Assembly: GCA_025667525.1 (NCBI GenBank)
Contig: CM046877.1
Location: forward strand, 295,054,364-295,118,363
DNA: 64,000 bases
Direction: 5' to 3'
DNA from: Glebionis coronaria
Lineage: Eukaryota; Streptophyta; Magnoliopsida; Asterales; Asteraceae
Under the pieces are notes generated by a model. That model saw only the letters and a program-made list of their open reading frames with translations. It was not told the DNA's origin and did not search any database. The position numbers and the translations under genes are program-made. Position 1 is the stretch's first letter; the number at the start of each line of letters is the position of its first letter. Shown here piece after piece: positions 1-12,043 of this stretch.

Positions 1-1150
1 GAAATCACCCTCACACTTTTGGGACAAGTTTTTCTTTCCCAGTTTTCTTTCTTTTCTTCCGTAGAAAGCCAACACCATTAAGGTGTTGGTGATTTTTTCA
101 TTCTTGTTAAATCTTTAATTTTGTAAGTGTTTAATCTTTCCTTTTGTTTACTTTACATTAATCAATCAATATAATCTTTCCATTTCATCTTGTTCTTTGA
201 TTCAAAGTTTTAAAGTTCTTATTTAGTTGATTTTGATCTTCAAAAGTTAGTGGGTTTTGTGTTTTTAATGTTTTGATATGTTGTCTATGGTTAGTAAATG
301 ATTAGTGATTAGTTTTGTTTAAGTTTTGGTTAAAAACTTGCTTGATTTTGGCTTAAAATCGTATCCCCTGTTTTCTTTCTGTTACTGTTCTTCATTTCCC
401 CAGAAATTCCGAATCAAGCACTGTTCATATTTTATTTCGTATCAAATTGGTTCATCCGGAATATTTTATATATTCCGGATCAGTTCCCTTCATTCGGAAT
501 ATATATCATTCCGAGTCAAGCTCCTTCATCCGGAATATCCATTATTCCGGATCAACGTCCTTCATCCGGAATATTTCATTTATTCCGGATCAGAGCTCTT
601 CGTTCGGAATATTCAAACTTTCCGGATCAACTCCTTCGTTCGGAATACTCCTATATTCTGGATCAGTCACTTTTTGTTAAACACTCCGAATCAACTCCTT
701 CATCCGGAATATCCGTTATTCCGGATCAACTCATTATTCCGGATCAATCCTTTATTCCGCATGAAGCACTTATTCCGCATGAGCATTTATTCCGAATGAA
801 TTCATTATTCCGCATGAAGCTAGTATTCCGAATGAACCTAGTATTCCGCATGAGAGATTATTCCGCATGAAGCTTTTTGTCTGATTTATTCCGGATCAAG
901 CCACATTCCGAATCAAGCATTTTTAAGGTTATTTAGTGTTAAAGTTTTATTTGAATTTAATTCAAGTTTTATTTTTATTAATTAATTGCTTCTAGTTTAC
1001 TCTTAATTACCTTACGCATTTACCTTCTTAGTAACATAGAAAACCAAACCCCCTATTTGTCACCAAGAACAAATCATTCCACTTTTTGTTGTGATCAATT
1101 CGAGAAGATCCCGAGATTTAATCTGAACCCAAGCAAAAACCATTGTATCA
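1..1150 (+). repeat. 5' LTR of Athila-like element A (first ~455 bp missing)
   Basis: Base 1 aligns with base 12499 of the 3' LTR, just after its TATA box, and the two copies then run in parallel to the shared end ATTGTATCA. The window therefore holds only R and U5. Differences from the 3' LTR are few, such as single-base changes in the motif array and a short indel near 190-200. Confidence 0.9.
430..910 (+). repeat. Array of TTCCGGAAT-type half-palindromes in the LTR
   Basis: About 20 copies of short motifs such as ATTCCGGATCA, TCCGGAATAT, TTCCGAATGAA and TTCCGCATGAA follow each other every 15-40 bp, many forming inverted pairs. The stretch lies downstream of the TATA box, so it would be transcribed in R/U5. 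It stays open in frame as a repetitive peptide, which I take as a by-product of the motif rather than a gene. The same block recurs at 12945-13425. Confidence 0.8.
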
Positions 1151-1152
1151 AA

Positions 1153-1170
1153 TGGCGCCGCTGCCGGCTC
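1153..1170 (+). other. Primer binding site of Athila-like element A (tRNA-Asp type)
   Basis: TGGCGCCGCTGCCGG starts two bases after the LTR end. It fits the 3' end of plant tRNA-Asp apart from one or two positions, as in Athila elements. Confidence 0.8.
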
Positions 1171-1359
1171 TTCTAGTTAAGATTAACAGTTTTTTGTGAG
1201 AACTTGGATTTTGGGACCCGTTCGCCGTGAACGTTACTTTTTCATAAAAATTTTCAAAAATCCTAAAAGAATATAAAAATTTTCAAAAATCCAAAAGAAT
1301 AAAAAAACATAAAAACCAAAAATATTTCTTGTTTGCTTTGTTAGTTCTTTTGCAGGTGT

Positions 1360-3164
1360 ATGCGCACTGGATCAACGTCTTATCAAGAGCCCGAGCCTCT
1401 CGAAGACTTAGACATGGCCGGTGTACACAACAACAATAACAATCCACCTCAAAACAACAACAATAACAATCCACCTCTAAACAACAATAATAACAACAAT
1501 GAACCTCTACCGGACAATCGCCCGATGATTGAACTGTTACAAGCACATGTGGAGGGCAACAATGATCTAATTGTCATACCCGCGATTGCAGCCAACAACT
1601 TTGAGCTCAAATCCGGCTTTATTCAGATGGTCTCTGCTCAACCATTCTTGGGGCGTACCATTGATGATCCACATGACCACATCAAAAGGTTCCTACAACT
1701 CACGAATACGGTCAAATTCAATGGTGTTCCACAAGAGTAATCCGTTTACAACTTTTTCCCTTTTCTAAAGAGGGACAAGCCCGACATTGGCTTGCAAAGG
1801 AACCGCCACAAATTATTCTGACGTGGACGGATTTGGAGACCAAATTCATAAACTACTTTTTCCCACCCTCTCGTACTACCGCTTTGCGGAATGAAATTAT
1901 CAATTTTGAACAAAAGTACGATGAGTCTTTTAGTGAATCTTGGGACCGTTTTAAAGACCTTTTGAGAAAGTGCCCACAACATGGTTTTACCAAAGTGCAC
2001 CAAATTAATACTTTTTATAATGGTTTAAGCATGAATGACCAAGATTCACTAAATAGTGCCTCGGGGGGTAATATTTTGGTTAAGACTTCTAATGCCGCTT
2101 GGGATATAATTGAAAATAAGTCTCGTGTGCAAACCAAGAGTGTTCGGACCAATGCCGCTAGTGCTAGTACTAGTGATCACGACAAGCGACTTGACAAAAT
2201 TACTACGCTTCTTGAATCGCTTGCTACCCAAACCGCTAGCAACACCAACAGCATCAACGCTAAAAACGCTCAAGTCAATGCTGTAAGCCAACCATGTGAA
2301 ATATGCGGGGGTCCTCACTCTTACACCACTTGTACCACCACCCAAGACTACCCTTCTGAGAATGTTAATGCAGCATACGGTACCTATCCTCCGGCCGCTT
2401 ATCAAGCTCGTCCTCAAGGAGACCGCAACTTGCTTAGCTACCGCTCAAACAACTTTCTGTCCCCACCCGGTTTTCCTCCTAACAACCCAAACCAACAACA
2501 AAACCTCAATCGCCCTCCTCAACAACAACCTCGTGCACCATACCAACCACCTCACAAACAACCATATCCACCTCAAAGAAACAACCAAGTTTACCAACAA
2601 CCTGCTTATCAACCACCCGCCTACCATGCTCCTCCTCCCAACCAACCCACCGCATTACACCAAGATGTTGAAACCTACATGAGGACCAATGATGTGATCG
2701 TGGAAAATCTCCAGCGGGAAGTGCTCAACTTGAAAGCAGATATGGTTAAACAAGGAAACGATCTTCGAGCTGATATGAGAAACACTTTGGCAAGTCAAAC
2801 GAATGACTTAAGGAACATGATGGCTGGTTTCTTCCAAGGTAATCAATCTTCTTCTTCGGGTACTCTTCCGAGTAACACCGTTGCGAATCCAAGAGGGGAG
2901 ATGAAAGCAATCACCACTCTCAGTGGCAAAGGTACCAAGGAACCCGAGCTTCCTATACCTCCACCGGTGATTGTGACTAAGGAAAACGAGTCACCTGCTC
3001 CTATTCCTCATCTTGCTACTTCCCCTATTCATCCACCTCTTACTTCTACCCCTCCTCCACCCAAGGATGTGAGTGATCCTATTCTCCCAAAGACTTCATC
3101 TTCTTCCGATATACCTTATCCCTCAAGGTTGAGGAAAGAGAAGCTCAAAAGCAAGGACGATATT
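1360..3164 (+). pseudogene. Athila-like gag (frameshifted, then cut by a solo LTR)
   Basis: Encodes the capsid protein that would form cytoplasmic virus-like particles. The reading frame opens at ATG 1360 with an Asn-rich tract from an (AAC)n run. The retrotransposon gag core follows (about 1615-2130, key word 'LFPFSKEGQARHWLA'). A CX2CX3HX4C knuckle sits at 2295-2333 (CEICGGPHSYTTC), then a long Pro/Gln-rich linker. The frame ends at a stop at 1738-1740, and the gag core resumes immediately in another frame (1743 onward), so a one-base change near 1738-1742 broke it. The solo LTR at 3165 ends the coding sequence after codons for KSKDDI. The intact family gag-pol would run on directly into 6249. 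Confidence 0.85.
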
Positions 3165-6100
3165 TGTAACACTCTCATTTTTCGTATCGGTACATCGGAA
3201 GGGTCTTTCAGAGTGTTACGGGATAGCACAATAACTCCAATCATAGACAACACATAAAAATGGTTGTACAAGGTTTAACAAACATTCATTCGATAAAAAG
3301 TTTCAAAAGCGTACAACAGGTCCCAAATTATACAGGTCATTAAGTTTACAAAACACAGATCGAATGAACCTTTTTAATATTAAGTGTGGGCCATCAGAGT
3401 CGATCTCCATCCGGATTACCTTCAAGCACCTGAGATAAAAACATGCAAAAATCATATCAGCGAATGCCGAGTGAATTCATAGAGTTTAATGAAAACCGTT
3501 ATATAAAACAATCATTTACAATCATTTAAAATCAGAACACAAGTATAATATCGGAAGTAAGTCCTCATATTGCTAGTCAGGCAATATATATCAAGCATAC
3601 ATCTTAAACCGTCCATGAGACCGTAGTCTCTATATTACCATGATAGGTAATATATTCATCGTAATGGCGTCGTTATCGTTTATTATTTATGTTTTATAGC
3701 ATACGATGTAGGATTATTATCAGCCGCATGACATTGTTACCTTACTGTGAAAACAGCGGGCCGCGAACCCGACAAACAATTTGCCCATGTAAGTTAGCGT
3801 GTCGTCACAAAAATCACGCTATGGAATCTTCTCATACATAAATTCGCTTACCAATCAATGTGGTACGACGGGGATCAACCGTCAAGGCGCGAACTGGGGT
3901 GATCGTCCCCAAATAGTACTATCAAATGCATAAGCGTCTACCAAATCCCGGTAGTTCACAATTCATGCTAATGGGACTTTAAGTGACATAACCTAACTAC
4001 TAAAAATCCTTTTAGTCTCGAATATAGGGTCATAGCATCATTCGGGTCCATCTTATTAAGCATACAATCGGGACTACTTGTGTTCTATTTTTATAAAAAT
4101 CTAGCATGTTATCTCCCTCGCGGGTTTACAAATCATTTTATAAAACATTTAAAAGAGTGCGAGGCTATGAACTCACGTTGTTAATGAAAGGCGGATTATC
4201 GGCTACGGGCGTGCTTCGGTCACGGAAACCTATATAAATAATAATCGGTCTTAGACTCGGTCCAATGACTTTTATCAAAATAACAATATACATATGATGA
4301 ATTTTGTACATATGATGATCAAGTGGGTTTATACATCCTTGTTTACTCATTTTAGTGTTTACGTCTTGGTAACGTCTTACTAGTTCACTAGTTTTACCGA
4401 TTTTACCTATTTTAATTCTATTAAGTCTTTTATAAGTTCTTTAACTTGTTTTTATCCATTTTATACTTATATTATCAGTATATATACTTTTTATGTTGGG
4501 CCCAAATGGGTTAAGCCCAATAAGTTCTTTTTACAAGTTTTCATCTTATTAAGTCCAATTATTAGTCCAATATGTTTAGTTAGCTCGTAAATGTCCGTAA
4601 TTCTTATAGTTCGGGTTTTATCGGTTTTTACTTGTCTTAGTTATCTATACATCAGTATATGACTTTTATAAACTTTACATTAGACGGGTTTAGTCGTCTA
4701 AGTTTTATTTGGCGAAAAACGTTAATTTTACGGCGATAGCCGAAAAAGTCGTAAAAATCAAGTTTATAGTTTTTATTACTTATAAATATTATTTCACCAC
4801 CATTTATATAATTTACCCATTTAATTAACCTTTTATACATTTATATAAATAAGTTTTATAAGTTAGTGGGTTTATATTTTTACATTTTATACATTATAAT
4901 GTGAGTGCTTATTTCCAAAATCTGATTTTTAACTTCATGTTCACCATTTTTACCATATCTAGAGTTATATAATGACTTAGAAGCTCATTTTTGGATGACA
5001 TGTTCTTCATATTATGTGCTACATTTAACTTAGCTATAGCTACTGCCCATTTTGAGTTTAACTTGCCTTAACAGTCCCTACAAAACTGCTTATTCAGATT
5101 ATACCACCTAACTTGTTTTGATCATATCTCACTCATTATTTTGATTCCATTGCATGGCCAACTCTCACATGTGTATAACATCATCTACTTACTGTAAATG
5201 GATCAAACCATGCAATTGTATCAGTTCATCTTTTAGTTATCTACTGTTTTTATACAGCCAACTAAATAGTCAAGATTTTAGCTTCATTTCTTATAGTTAT
5301 CATCATTTTTAAGCATATTTATCAACACTTGATCCCCACACAACATTTTTATCATCATATATACATCATATACATATACAAAATAAAAGAAAATACATTT
5401 GTTCTTTACAAAATAACAAGAGAAAAATGGAGAGGATGATCTTCTTTACCAATCCAAGTGGATTTCTTGTTTTAGGAAGACAAGAACTTGATGAACACAA
5501 CAAGTATCTCCAAGACCATCAAATATCAAGAACATAGGTTGGAAAATCAGCCCTAGGACACAAGCAAATCACCTCCAAAGTTGTTAATATGGCCACCAAA
5601 TGATCAAGGCTTCAAGAGAACACCTTAATAGGACTAGTAAACATGTGGTTTATGGCTAGAAAAGATCAAATGGGGTGTTTGTTGGCTTATTTGGGACGGC
5701 AAAGGGAGAGAGTTGAGAGAGTTTTTGGAGTGGATTGCATGTAAGAAATGATGGAAATGAAAACAATTTGCTAGTTTTGTGTTAGTGGAGAAAGTTGAAA
5801 GCTTAATGTGTAAGCTAGCTTACACTTGGTGTAAGTTAGCTAAACTTGATGCCACCTATGTGTTGTGGTGTCAAGTTAGCCGTCCCATATAGCTAGTGGG
5901 GTGGGACAAAGTGTTTTGTCCCATCTCACTAGTTTACGGGTATTTCTCGATTCTAGTTTTCTCGATTTGCGTGCCCTCGGGTCGTTTTACGAAAAACATT
6001 TTTATAAATTATGAATCACCGTCACAAAACGAATCCAATAAAAATTGTCTCATCAAAAACGGAGTTCAAAAACGTAAATACGTAATCCTAAGGTTTCCGG

Positions 6101-6243
6101 TTTAATCGTAAAAGACGCCAAATTATGCACGTAAGCCAAAATTTAAATACGTAAACTGTGAGTTCGTCAACCAACACAAAAATAAGTTTCAAAATATTAT
6201 ACGAGAAAATATTTTACTACCTGAAAATGTTAGATTTGTCACA
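3165..6243 (-). repeat. Solo LTR of the Tekay-like gypsy family inserted in Athila A
   Basis: It runs from TGTAACAC to TTTGTCACA and aligns end to end with the two LTRs of the Tekay-like element at 18832-21931 and 28151-43322. It is bounded by the duplication ATATT at 3160-3164 and 6244-6248, so this is a complete 3079 bp LTR left after recombination between two LTRs. Read in the element's own direction it is on the - strand (TGTGACAAAT...GTGTTACA). A short ORF at 5896-6105 recurs in all three LTR copies but has no gene support. Confidence 0.93.
5893..5932. other. Near-perfect hairpin in Tekay-family LTR
   Basis: CTAGTGGGGTGGGACAAA, a 3-base loop, then TTTTGTCCCATCTCACTAG pair over about 18 bp with two G-T wobbles. 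The same hairpin is at 21581-21620 and 42972-43011. Confidence 0.6.
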
Positions 6244-9200
6244 ATATTCAAGTTTCAAACTTTCTCAAAATGTTTAAACAATTGAATTTTAACATCTCCT
6301 TCGCTGAGGCTCTCGCTCACATGCCTAAATATGCGAAAATGTTCAAAGATCTTCTTAGCGACAAGGAGAAGCTTCTTGATATTGCTAATACCCAACTTAA
6401 TGAGAATTGCTCTGCAGTGCTCTTAAGGAAATTGCCAACCAAGCTTGGTGATCCGGGTCGCTTCTTAATCCCTTGCAACTTCCCGGGAGTAGAGAAATGC
6501 ATGGCCCTAGCCGATCTAGGTGCCAGTATTAACTTAATGCCCTTAAGCGTTTGGAAGCAATTATCTCTCCATGCGCTAGTCCCCACCAAAATGACTTTGG
6601 AATTAGCTAACCGTACGGTTGCTTATCTAGTGGGGATAGCCGAAGACGTTTTTGTAGGAGTCGACAAATTCACTTTTCCTGCCGATTTCGTCGTGGTCGA
6701 CTACGATATGGACCCTCGTGTGCCATTGATCGTCGGACTTCCATTCCTGAGGACCGGTCGCACTCTCATCGATGTAGAAGCGGGTGAGCTTATCATGAGA
6801 GTGGGTGACGATAAAATCGTCTTCAACATGGGAAAGCTTTCTAAACAGCCTTATTCATACGAGAGTGTTAGTTGTATTGACGTTCTTGATGAGGCTTGTG
6901 AAGAACACTTCAAAGATGCTTGTAAAAGTATTCCTACCTCTCTTTCCAATGTTTTGACCGTTTCCTCTATTGATTCATCACTATCTCTATTTGGAGAAAG
7001 TGATTTCCTTTGGAAAGATTTGGAAGCCACCATGGGAGATGTGAACTTAGAACATGACGATTCTCCCACCGATTGGGATGAAGACATTCGTCTCATTGCG
7101 AACCTTCTCAAAGAAGACAATATTTCTCCACCATCTCCCAAGGCTATTGCTATCGATGCACCGACTTTGAATACGCCTCCCATCGAAAATCCTCCGGATT
7201 TAGACTTTAAGGAGTTGCCTCCCCATCTCGAGTACGTGTTCCTTGAAGAAAAGAAGAAGTCGCCCGTCATCATCGCGAAGGACTTGAAAGAAGAAGAAAA
7301 ATCTCGCCTCATCGCCGTGCTTAAAGATCATAAGAAGGCAATTGCTTGGAAAATTTCCGATATCCGCGGAATTGATCCAAACTTTTGTACTCACAAGATT
7401 CTCAAGGAAGATGACTTTAAACCTGCAATCCAGAGCCAAAGAAGGGCCAATCCTCGCATTCATGACGACATCAAACAAGAGGTTATCAAACTTCTAGATG
7501 CCGACTTGATTTACCCTATTTCGGATTCGCCATGGGTAAGTCCCGTCCATTGTGTGCCCAAGAAGGGCGGAATAACCGTTGTTCCCAATGAACACAACGA
7601 GTTGATTCCCACTCGTCTCGTTACTGGGTGGAGAGTTTGTATCGACTATCGCAAGCTCAATGATGCCACGAGAAAAGATCATTTTCCTCTTCCTTTCATG
7701 GATCACATGCTCGAGCGTCTAGCGGGTAATGACTATTACTGCTTTTTAGACGGTTTCTCCGGGTATTTTCAAATTCCCATCGATCCCAAAGACCAAGAAA
7801 AGACCACATTCACTTGTCCCTACGGAACATTTGCTTACAAACGCATGCCTTTCGGTTTATGCAATGCTCCTGGGACATTCCAAAGGTGTATGATGGCTAT
7901 ATTCCATGACATGGTTGAAGAAACTATGGAAGTATTCATGGATGATTTCTCGGTTTATGGTGATTCATTCTCTACTTGCCTTGCCAATTTAGAACGTATG
8001 CTTAAGCGGTGTGAAGACACTCGCCTTGTTCTTAATTGGGAAAAATGCCATTTCATGGTAAAAGAGGGCATCGTGCTAGGACACAAAATCTCCAAAGCCG
8101 GTCTTGAAGTGGACCGTGCTAAAGTCGATGTTATTTCTAAATTGCCTCCACCTTCAACCGTGAAGGGTGTGAGAAGTTTCCTGGGTCATGCGGGCTTCTA
8201 CCGTCGCTTTATCAAAGATTTTTCTAAAATCCCTCGCCCGATGACCCACCTCTTGGAGAAAGATACTCCTTTTATCTTTTCCAACGAGTGTATTGAAGCC
8301 TTCAACTTGCTTAAGGATAAGCTAACTAAGGCACCGGTCTTGGTTACCCCTAATGAGGAGCTGCCTTTCGAGTTGATGTGCGATGCTAGCGACTTTGCTA
8401 TTGGTGCGGTTTTGGGCCAAAGAGTGAACAAACACTTCCAACCGATCCATTACGCTAGCAAGACAATGACGGGGGCTCAATTGCATTACACGACAACCGA
8501 AAAAGAGCTTTTAGCTATTGTCTATGCCTTTGAAAAGTTTTGCCCCTATCTTGTCCTTTCCACCACAATCGTTTATACCGATCATTCCGCGTTGAAGTAC
8601 TTGTTAACTAAACAAGATTCCAAACCAAGACTTCTTCGCTGGGTTTTGCTACTCCAAGAATTTAAAATCGAAATTCGTGATAAGAAGGGAGCTGAAAAGC
8701 TAGCCGCGGATCATCTCAGTAGACTTGAGGATCCTTATCAAGGGGATCATCCGAACAAAGAGATCAATGACTCTTTTCCCCTGGAGACCTTAATGTCTAT
8801 CAACTCGACTTCTGATGAAACCCCGTGGTTTGCGGACATTGCAAACTACTTGGCGGGTGGAATTCTCGTTGACGGGTTAACATCCCAACAAAAGAAGAAG
8901 TTCTTCAAAGACATTAAGACTTACTTTTGGGATGACCCGTATCTATTCAAACAATGTGCTGATTTGATTATTCGCCGATGTGTTGATGGACCGGCAGCTT
9001 TAGAAATCCTTGACGCTTGCCACAAAGGACCCACCGGTGGTCACTTTGGTCCCAACTACACCGCCAAAAAAGTGTTTGACTCGGGATTTTATTGGCCCAC
9101 CATTTATCGTGATGCTCACGAGATGGTTAAACATTGTGATGCTTGCCAAAAACAAGGCAAGATCACACATAAAGATGAGATGCCTCAGAATTTCATTCAA

Positions 9201-10109
9201 GAGTGTGAAGTCTTTGATGTTTGGGGTATCGACTTTATGGGGCCATTCCCTTCATCTAAAGGAAACAAATACATCCTTGTAGCCGTTGACTACGTTTCCA
9301 AATGGGTTGAAGCTAAAGCTTTACCCACTAATGATGCAAGGGTGGTTTGTAACTTTTTGAAGTCGCTGTTCGCTAGATTCGGTGTGCCTCGTGCCATTAT
9401 TAGTGATCGCGGGACTCATTTTTGCAATGATCAATTTGCTAGAGTCATGGCTAAGTATGGTGTAAATCATCGTCTTTCCACCGCCTACCACCCACAAACT
9501 AATGGCCAGGCTGAAATCTCTAACCGAGGATTAAAGTGAATTCTTGAACGAACCGTGGGAGAGCATCGTGCCTCATGGGCCGATAAACTTGACGATGCTC
9601 TGTGGGCTTTTCGTACCGCATACAAGACTCCGATTGGTTGTACACCATATCGTCTCGTGTACGGGAAAGCATGCCACCTCCCCATTGAGTTGGAGCACAA
9701 GGCTTACTGGGCCTTGAAGTGGGCTAATTTCGATATCAACAAAGCCGGTGACCTATGCAAGATCCAACTCAATGAGCTGAATGAACTCCGGAATGAGGCT
9801 TATGGAAATTCTTTGATCTATAAGGAAAGGACTAAGCTCATTCACGACTCTAAGATTAAGAACCGAGAGTTCCAAGTTGGAGACAAAGTTTTACTCTTTA
9901 ACTCTCGGTTGAAAATCTTTTCGGGCAAGCTGAAATCTCGTTGGTCCGGCCCATTCACCATTGCCCAAATTTTTCCATATGGTACTCTCGAGCTCGCTCA
10001 ACCTAATGGACCTAATTTTAAGGTGAATGGCCAACGAGTGAAGTTGTACTTTGGTGAGGACATCTCTTATGAGATGATTCCATCCCTCACCACGTTTCCC
10101 ATGAACTAA
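6244..10109 (+). pseudogene. Athila-like pol: protease, RT, RNase H, integrase (one premature stop)
   Basis: The frame continues from gag across the solo LTR and is open from 6270. Protease has DLGAS in place of DSGA, Asp at residue ~82. Reverse transcriptase carries the FMDD active site (F at residue ~556; 7935-7946). RNase H starts near '[14 protein letters not shown]' (residue ~705). Integrase shows the HHCC finger (9015-9160) and then [16 protein letters not shown] and QAEISNR, giving the D, D and E residues. A TGA at 9537-9539 follows 'NRGLK'; the same frame continues at once with 'ILERTVGEH' to the stop at 10109, so this is one nonsense change late in integrase. It would process gag, copy the RNA and insert the cDNA. 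Apart from the insertion and this stop, the enzyme looks well preserved. Confidence 0.93.
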
Positions 10110-10157
10110 TTTTGGGTCGAGTCAGGCTCGTGACTCGTTTATAAAAAACAAGCGCTC

Positions 10158-10175
10158 CTCGGGAGGCAACCCGAG
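10158..10175 (+). promoter_or_regulatory. CTCGGG-AGGCAA-CCCGAG hairpin after pol
   Basis: Perfect 6-bp stem with a 6-base loop about 50 bases after the pol stop. A GGGAGGCAACCC hairpin at this place is, as I recall, conserved in Athila-type elements. Its role is unknown to me; a packaging or RNA-processing signal is inference. Confidence 0.6.
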
Positions 10176-12028
10176 TATCTATCCTTTTCCGTTTTAACCT
10201 CCTAAGTGTAGGGGGACCTCTATAGGTTATTTGTGTTTGTGTGGTGATGTGATTACAAGGATAAATGCACTCTTGGAACCTCTGAAGAACCGTGCTTCCG
10301 TGTTATCCGAAATCCGGTTCTATCTCTCAACTATAGTGATTCAATTTTCTTCATACTCATATTTGAAATTGATCACTTTAGTCGTCTCTTCCTTAACTTG
10401 ATTTAACCAACGTGCACAATGTCATAAGTGTAGGGGAGACTTTTCCCACATGCTTAAACATTGAGGACAATGTTTATCTTAAGTGTAGGGGGACTTCTAT
10501 CGAAGTTTTAAGTGGACTTTTCCATGAAAATGCCTTCATTTAACCAGAAAATCACCTTTTTCAACATTTTTCAAATTTTTATTAACTTTGGCCATTTAGT
10601 CGTAATTTTTAAATTTTTATCGTTGCTCTCATATGTATATATCCCGCAATAAAGTAAAAAATATTAATAAAGTGGTGTAGCTAGTTTTGAAATCTTTGAC
10701 ATATTAGGCCCGTTGCGATTATTTTGACTCAACCCGAATAGACTTATCCAAGTTTATTCTAGCAAGTATCCTTAACCATGTAGACCTTAATTGGTTTATT
10801 AGGCTAAGCATCCACGAGTCTCATTACTTGAGATTTTAAATTGTGGAGGACAAGAAATGATAGAGTCAATTATAAGTCGGTATTCTTACACAAGCTCACT
10901 TGGTGTAATTATTTGCCTATTCTCCCATCACTTGCTAATAACTTATCTGTAATAAGTAAGGTCGTATGATTTGAAAAGTTACTTAGCTTCTAGCCCAAGA
11001 TCGTTTAAAAGTTGCTCGGTAATGATAAGAGTTCATAGCCAAGGCATAACATATGAAGCGGGGTGCGAAGATTGGCGAGTCCGAAAAGGCCCTAACAAGG
11101 CATGAGGATTCAATTTTATTGCTGAAGATCCAAAGTGATGTGAAAAGCATTATTCCCAAAATCAATATTAAGGATCAAGACTCACGATGAAAAGTAATCA
11201 ACTCCCATAAAGATCATGGAGAAGTCTATCTGAAAATACCCTAACAAGGTATGAGGATAAATAGATCCAAGTTCGAAAAGGAGGCAGATCGTTGTATCTC
11301 AAAATCCCAATTAGCGATTGAAGAAATAATCATGAAGTCGTGGTCAACAAAGTTGGAGTACCCCTCAAAAGTCTCCAAGTGAAGAAACTCTATTAACGAA
11401 GAGAAGACCATTATCTCAAGAACGTCTCTCAAGATATGAAGTATGAAGTACATGCCAAATATCGGCCCGAGAAAGGTCTCAAATCGCGAAGCGAGTTATG
11501 CCAAGATATGAACTTTTTGATATCCCGAGAAGCAGTTTTAAGAGATTTTGTCCTTTAGCTAACTATTGATCAAATCGTCCTACTTTGCTTTCAGCCTAAA
11601 TAAACTATCGCAATAAGTCCAAAAATGCATCTTCATGATCATTCTAAGACGAAAATAAAATATAAGAGATACAACTAGGAATAAGGGAGTTTAAGCATAT
11701 AATTAAGCCATGTGTGTAAGTGTTTGATTTGCTAACTTATAATAACAATGATCTCGTTTTTAAGCTTAGTTTGGGGAACGTGAAACTTGAGGGTGATAAA
11801 TCTTTGCAACACCAAAGCCCAAATGTAAGTCCTTGATCTCTTTGCAAGTTATTTCCATGTAGCTATTTTCAAGTGAAAATGGTTTTCTATCCTTTTACTT
11901 TAAAGTTTTAATTTCTCTTAGTACTTTAATTTTTGTTTAGTAGTATTTTAAGGCCAAGGTTAATTGATTATGAGAAAAGTGTAAAGATTGCTTTATCACT
12001 AAGCATTACATGAGGGCATGGCAATGGT

Positions 12029-12043
12029 TAAGTGTAGGGGATT
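12029..12043 (+). promoter_or_regulatory. Polypurine tract of Athila-like element A
   Basis: TTAAGTGTAGGGGATT lies directly before the LTR start TGATAGG and would prime plus-strand DNA synthesis. Confidence 0.75.

Larger units (their letters stand above)
10110..12043 (+). other. Non-coding 3' region of Athila-like element A
   Basis: No convincing ORF; the envelope-like gene known in some Athila elements is not visible. It holds a hairpin (10158-10175) and copies of a purine tract AAGTGTAGGGG at 10203, 10427, 10479 and finally next to the LTR at 12029. A direct repeat 'CCCTAACAAGG.ATGAGGA' lies at ~11090 and ~11235. Confidence 0.7.

Noticed and set aside
326..799. Open frames with repeated HPEY/IRNI/YSGS peptides in the Athila LTR (also 12955-13188 and 61222-61504)
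   Set aside because: They are translations of the CCGGAAT motif array inside LTRs; frames differ between copies and no gene signals exist.
2049..2645. Minus-strand ORFs opposite Athila gag
   Set aside because: Shadows of the gag reading frame with no domain.
5896..6105. ORF conserved in three Tekay-family LTRs (also 21533-21793, 42924-43184)
   Set aside because: Conservation is explained by LTR copying; the frame runs against the element's own direction and shows no domain.
10110..12043. Search for an envelope-like gene in Athila A
   Set aside because: No open frame longer than about 80 codons on the + strand and no membrane-like segment.
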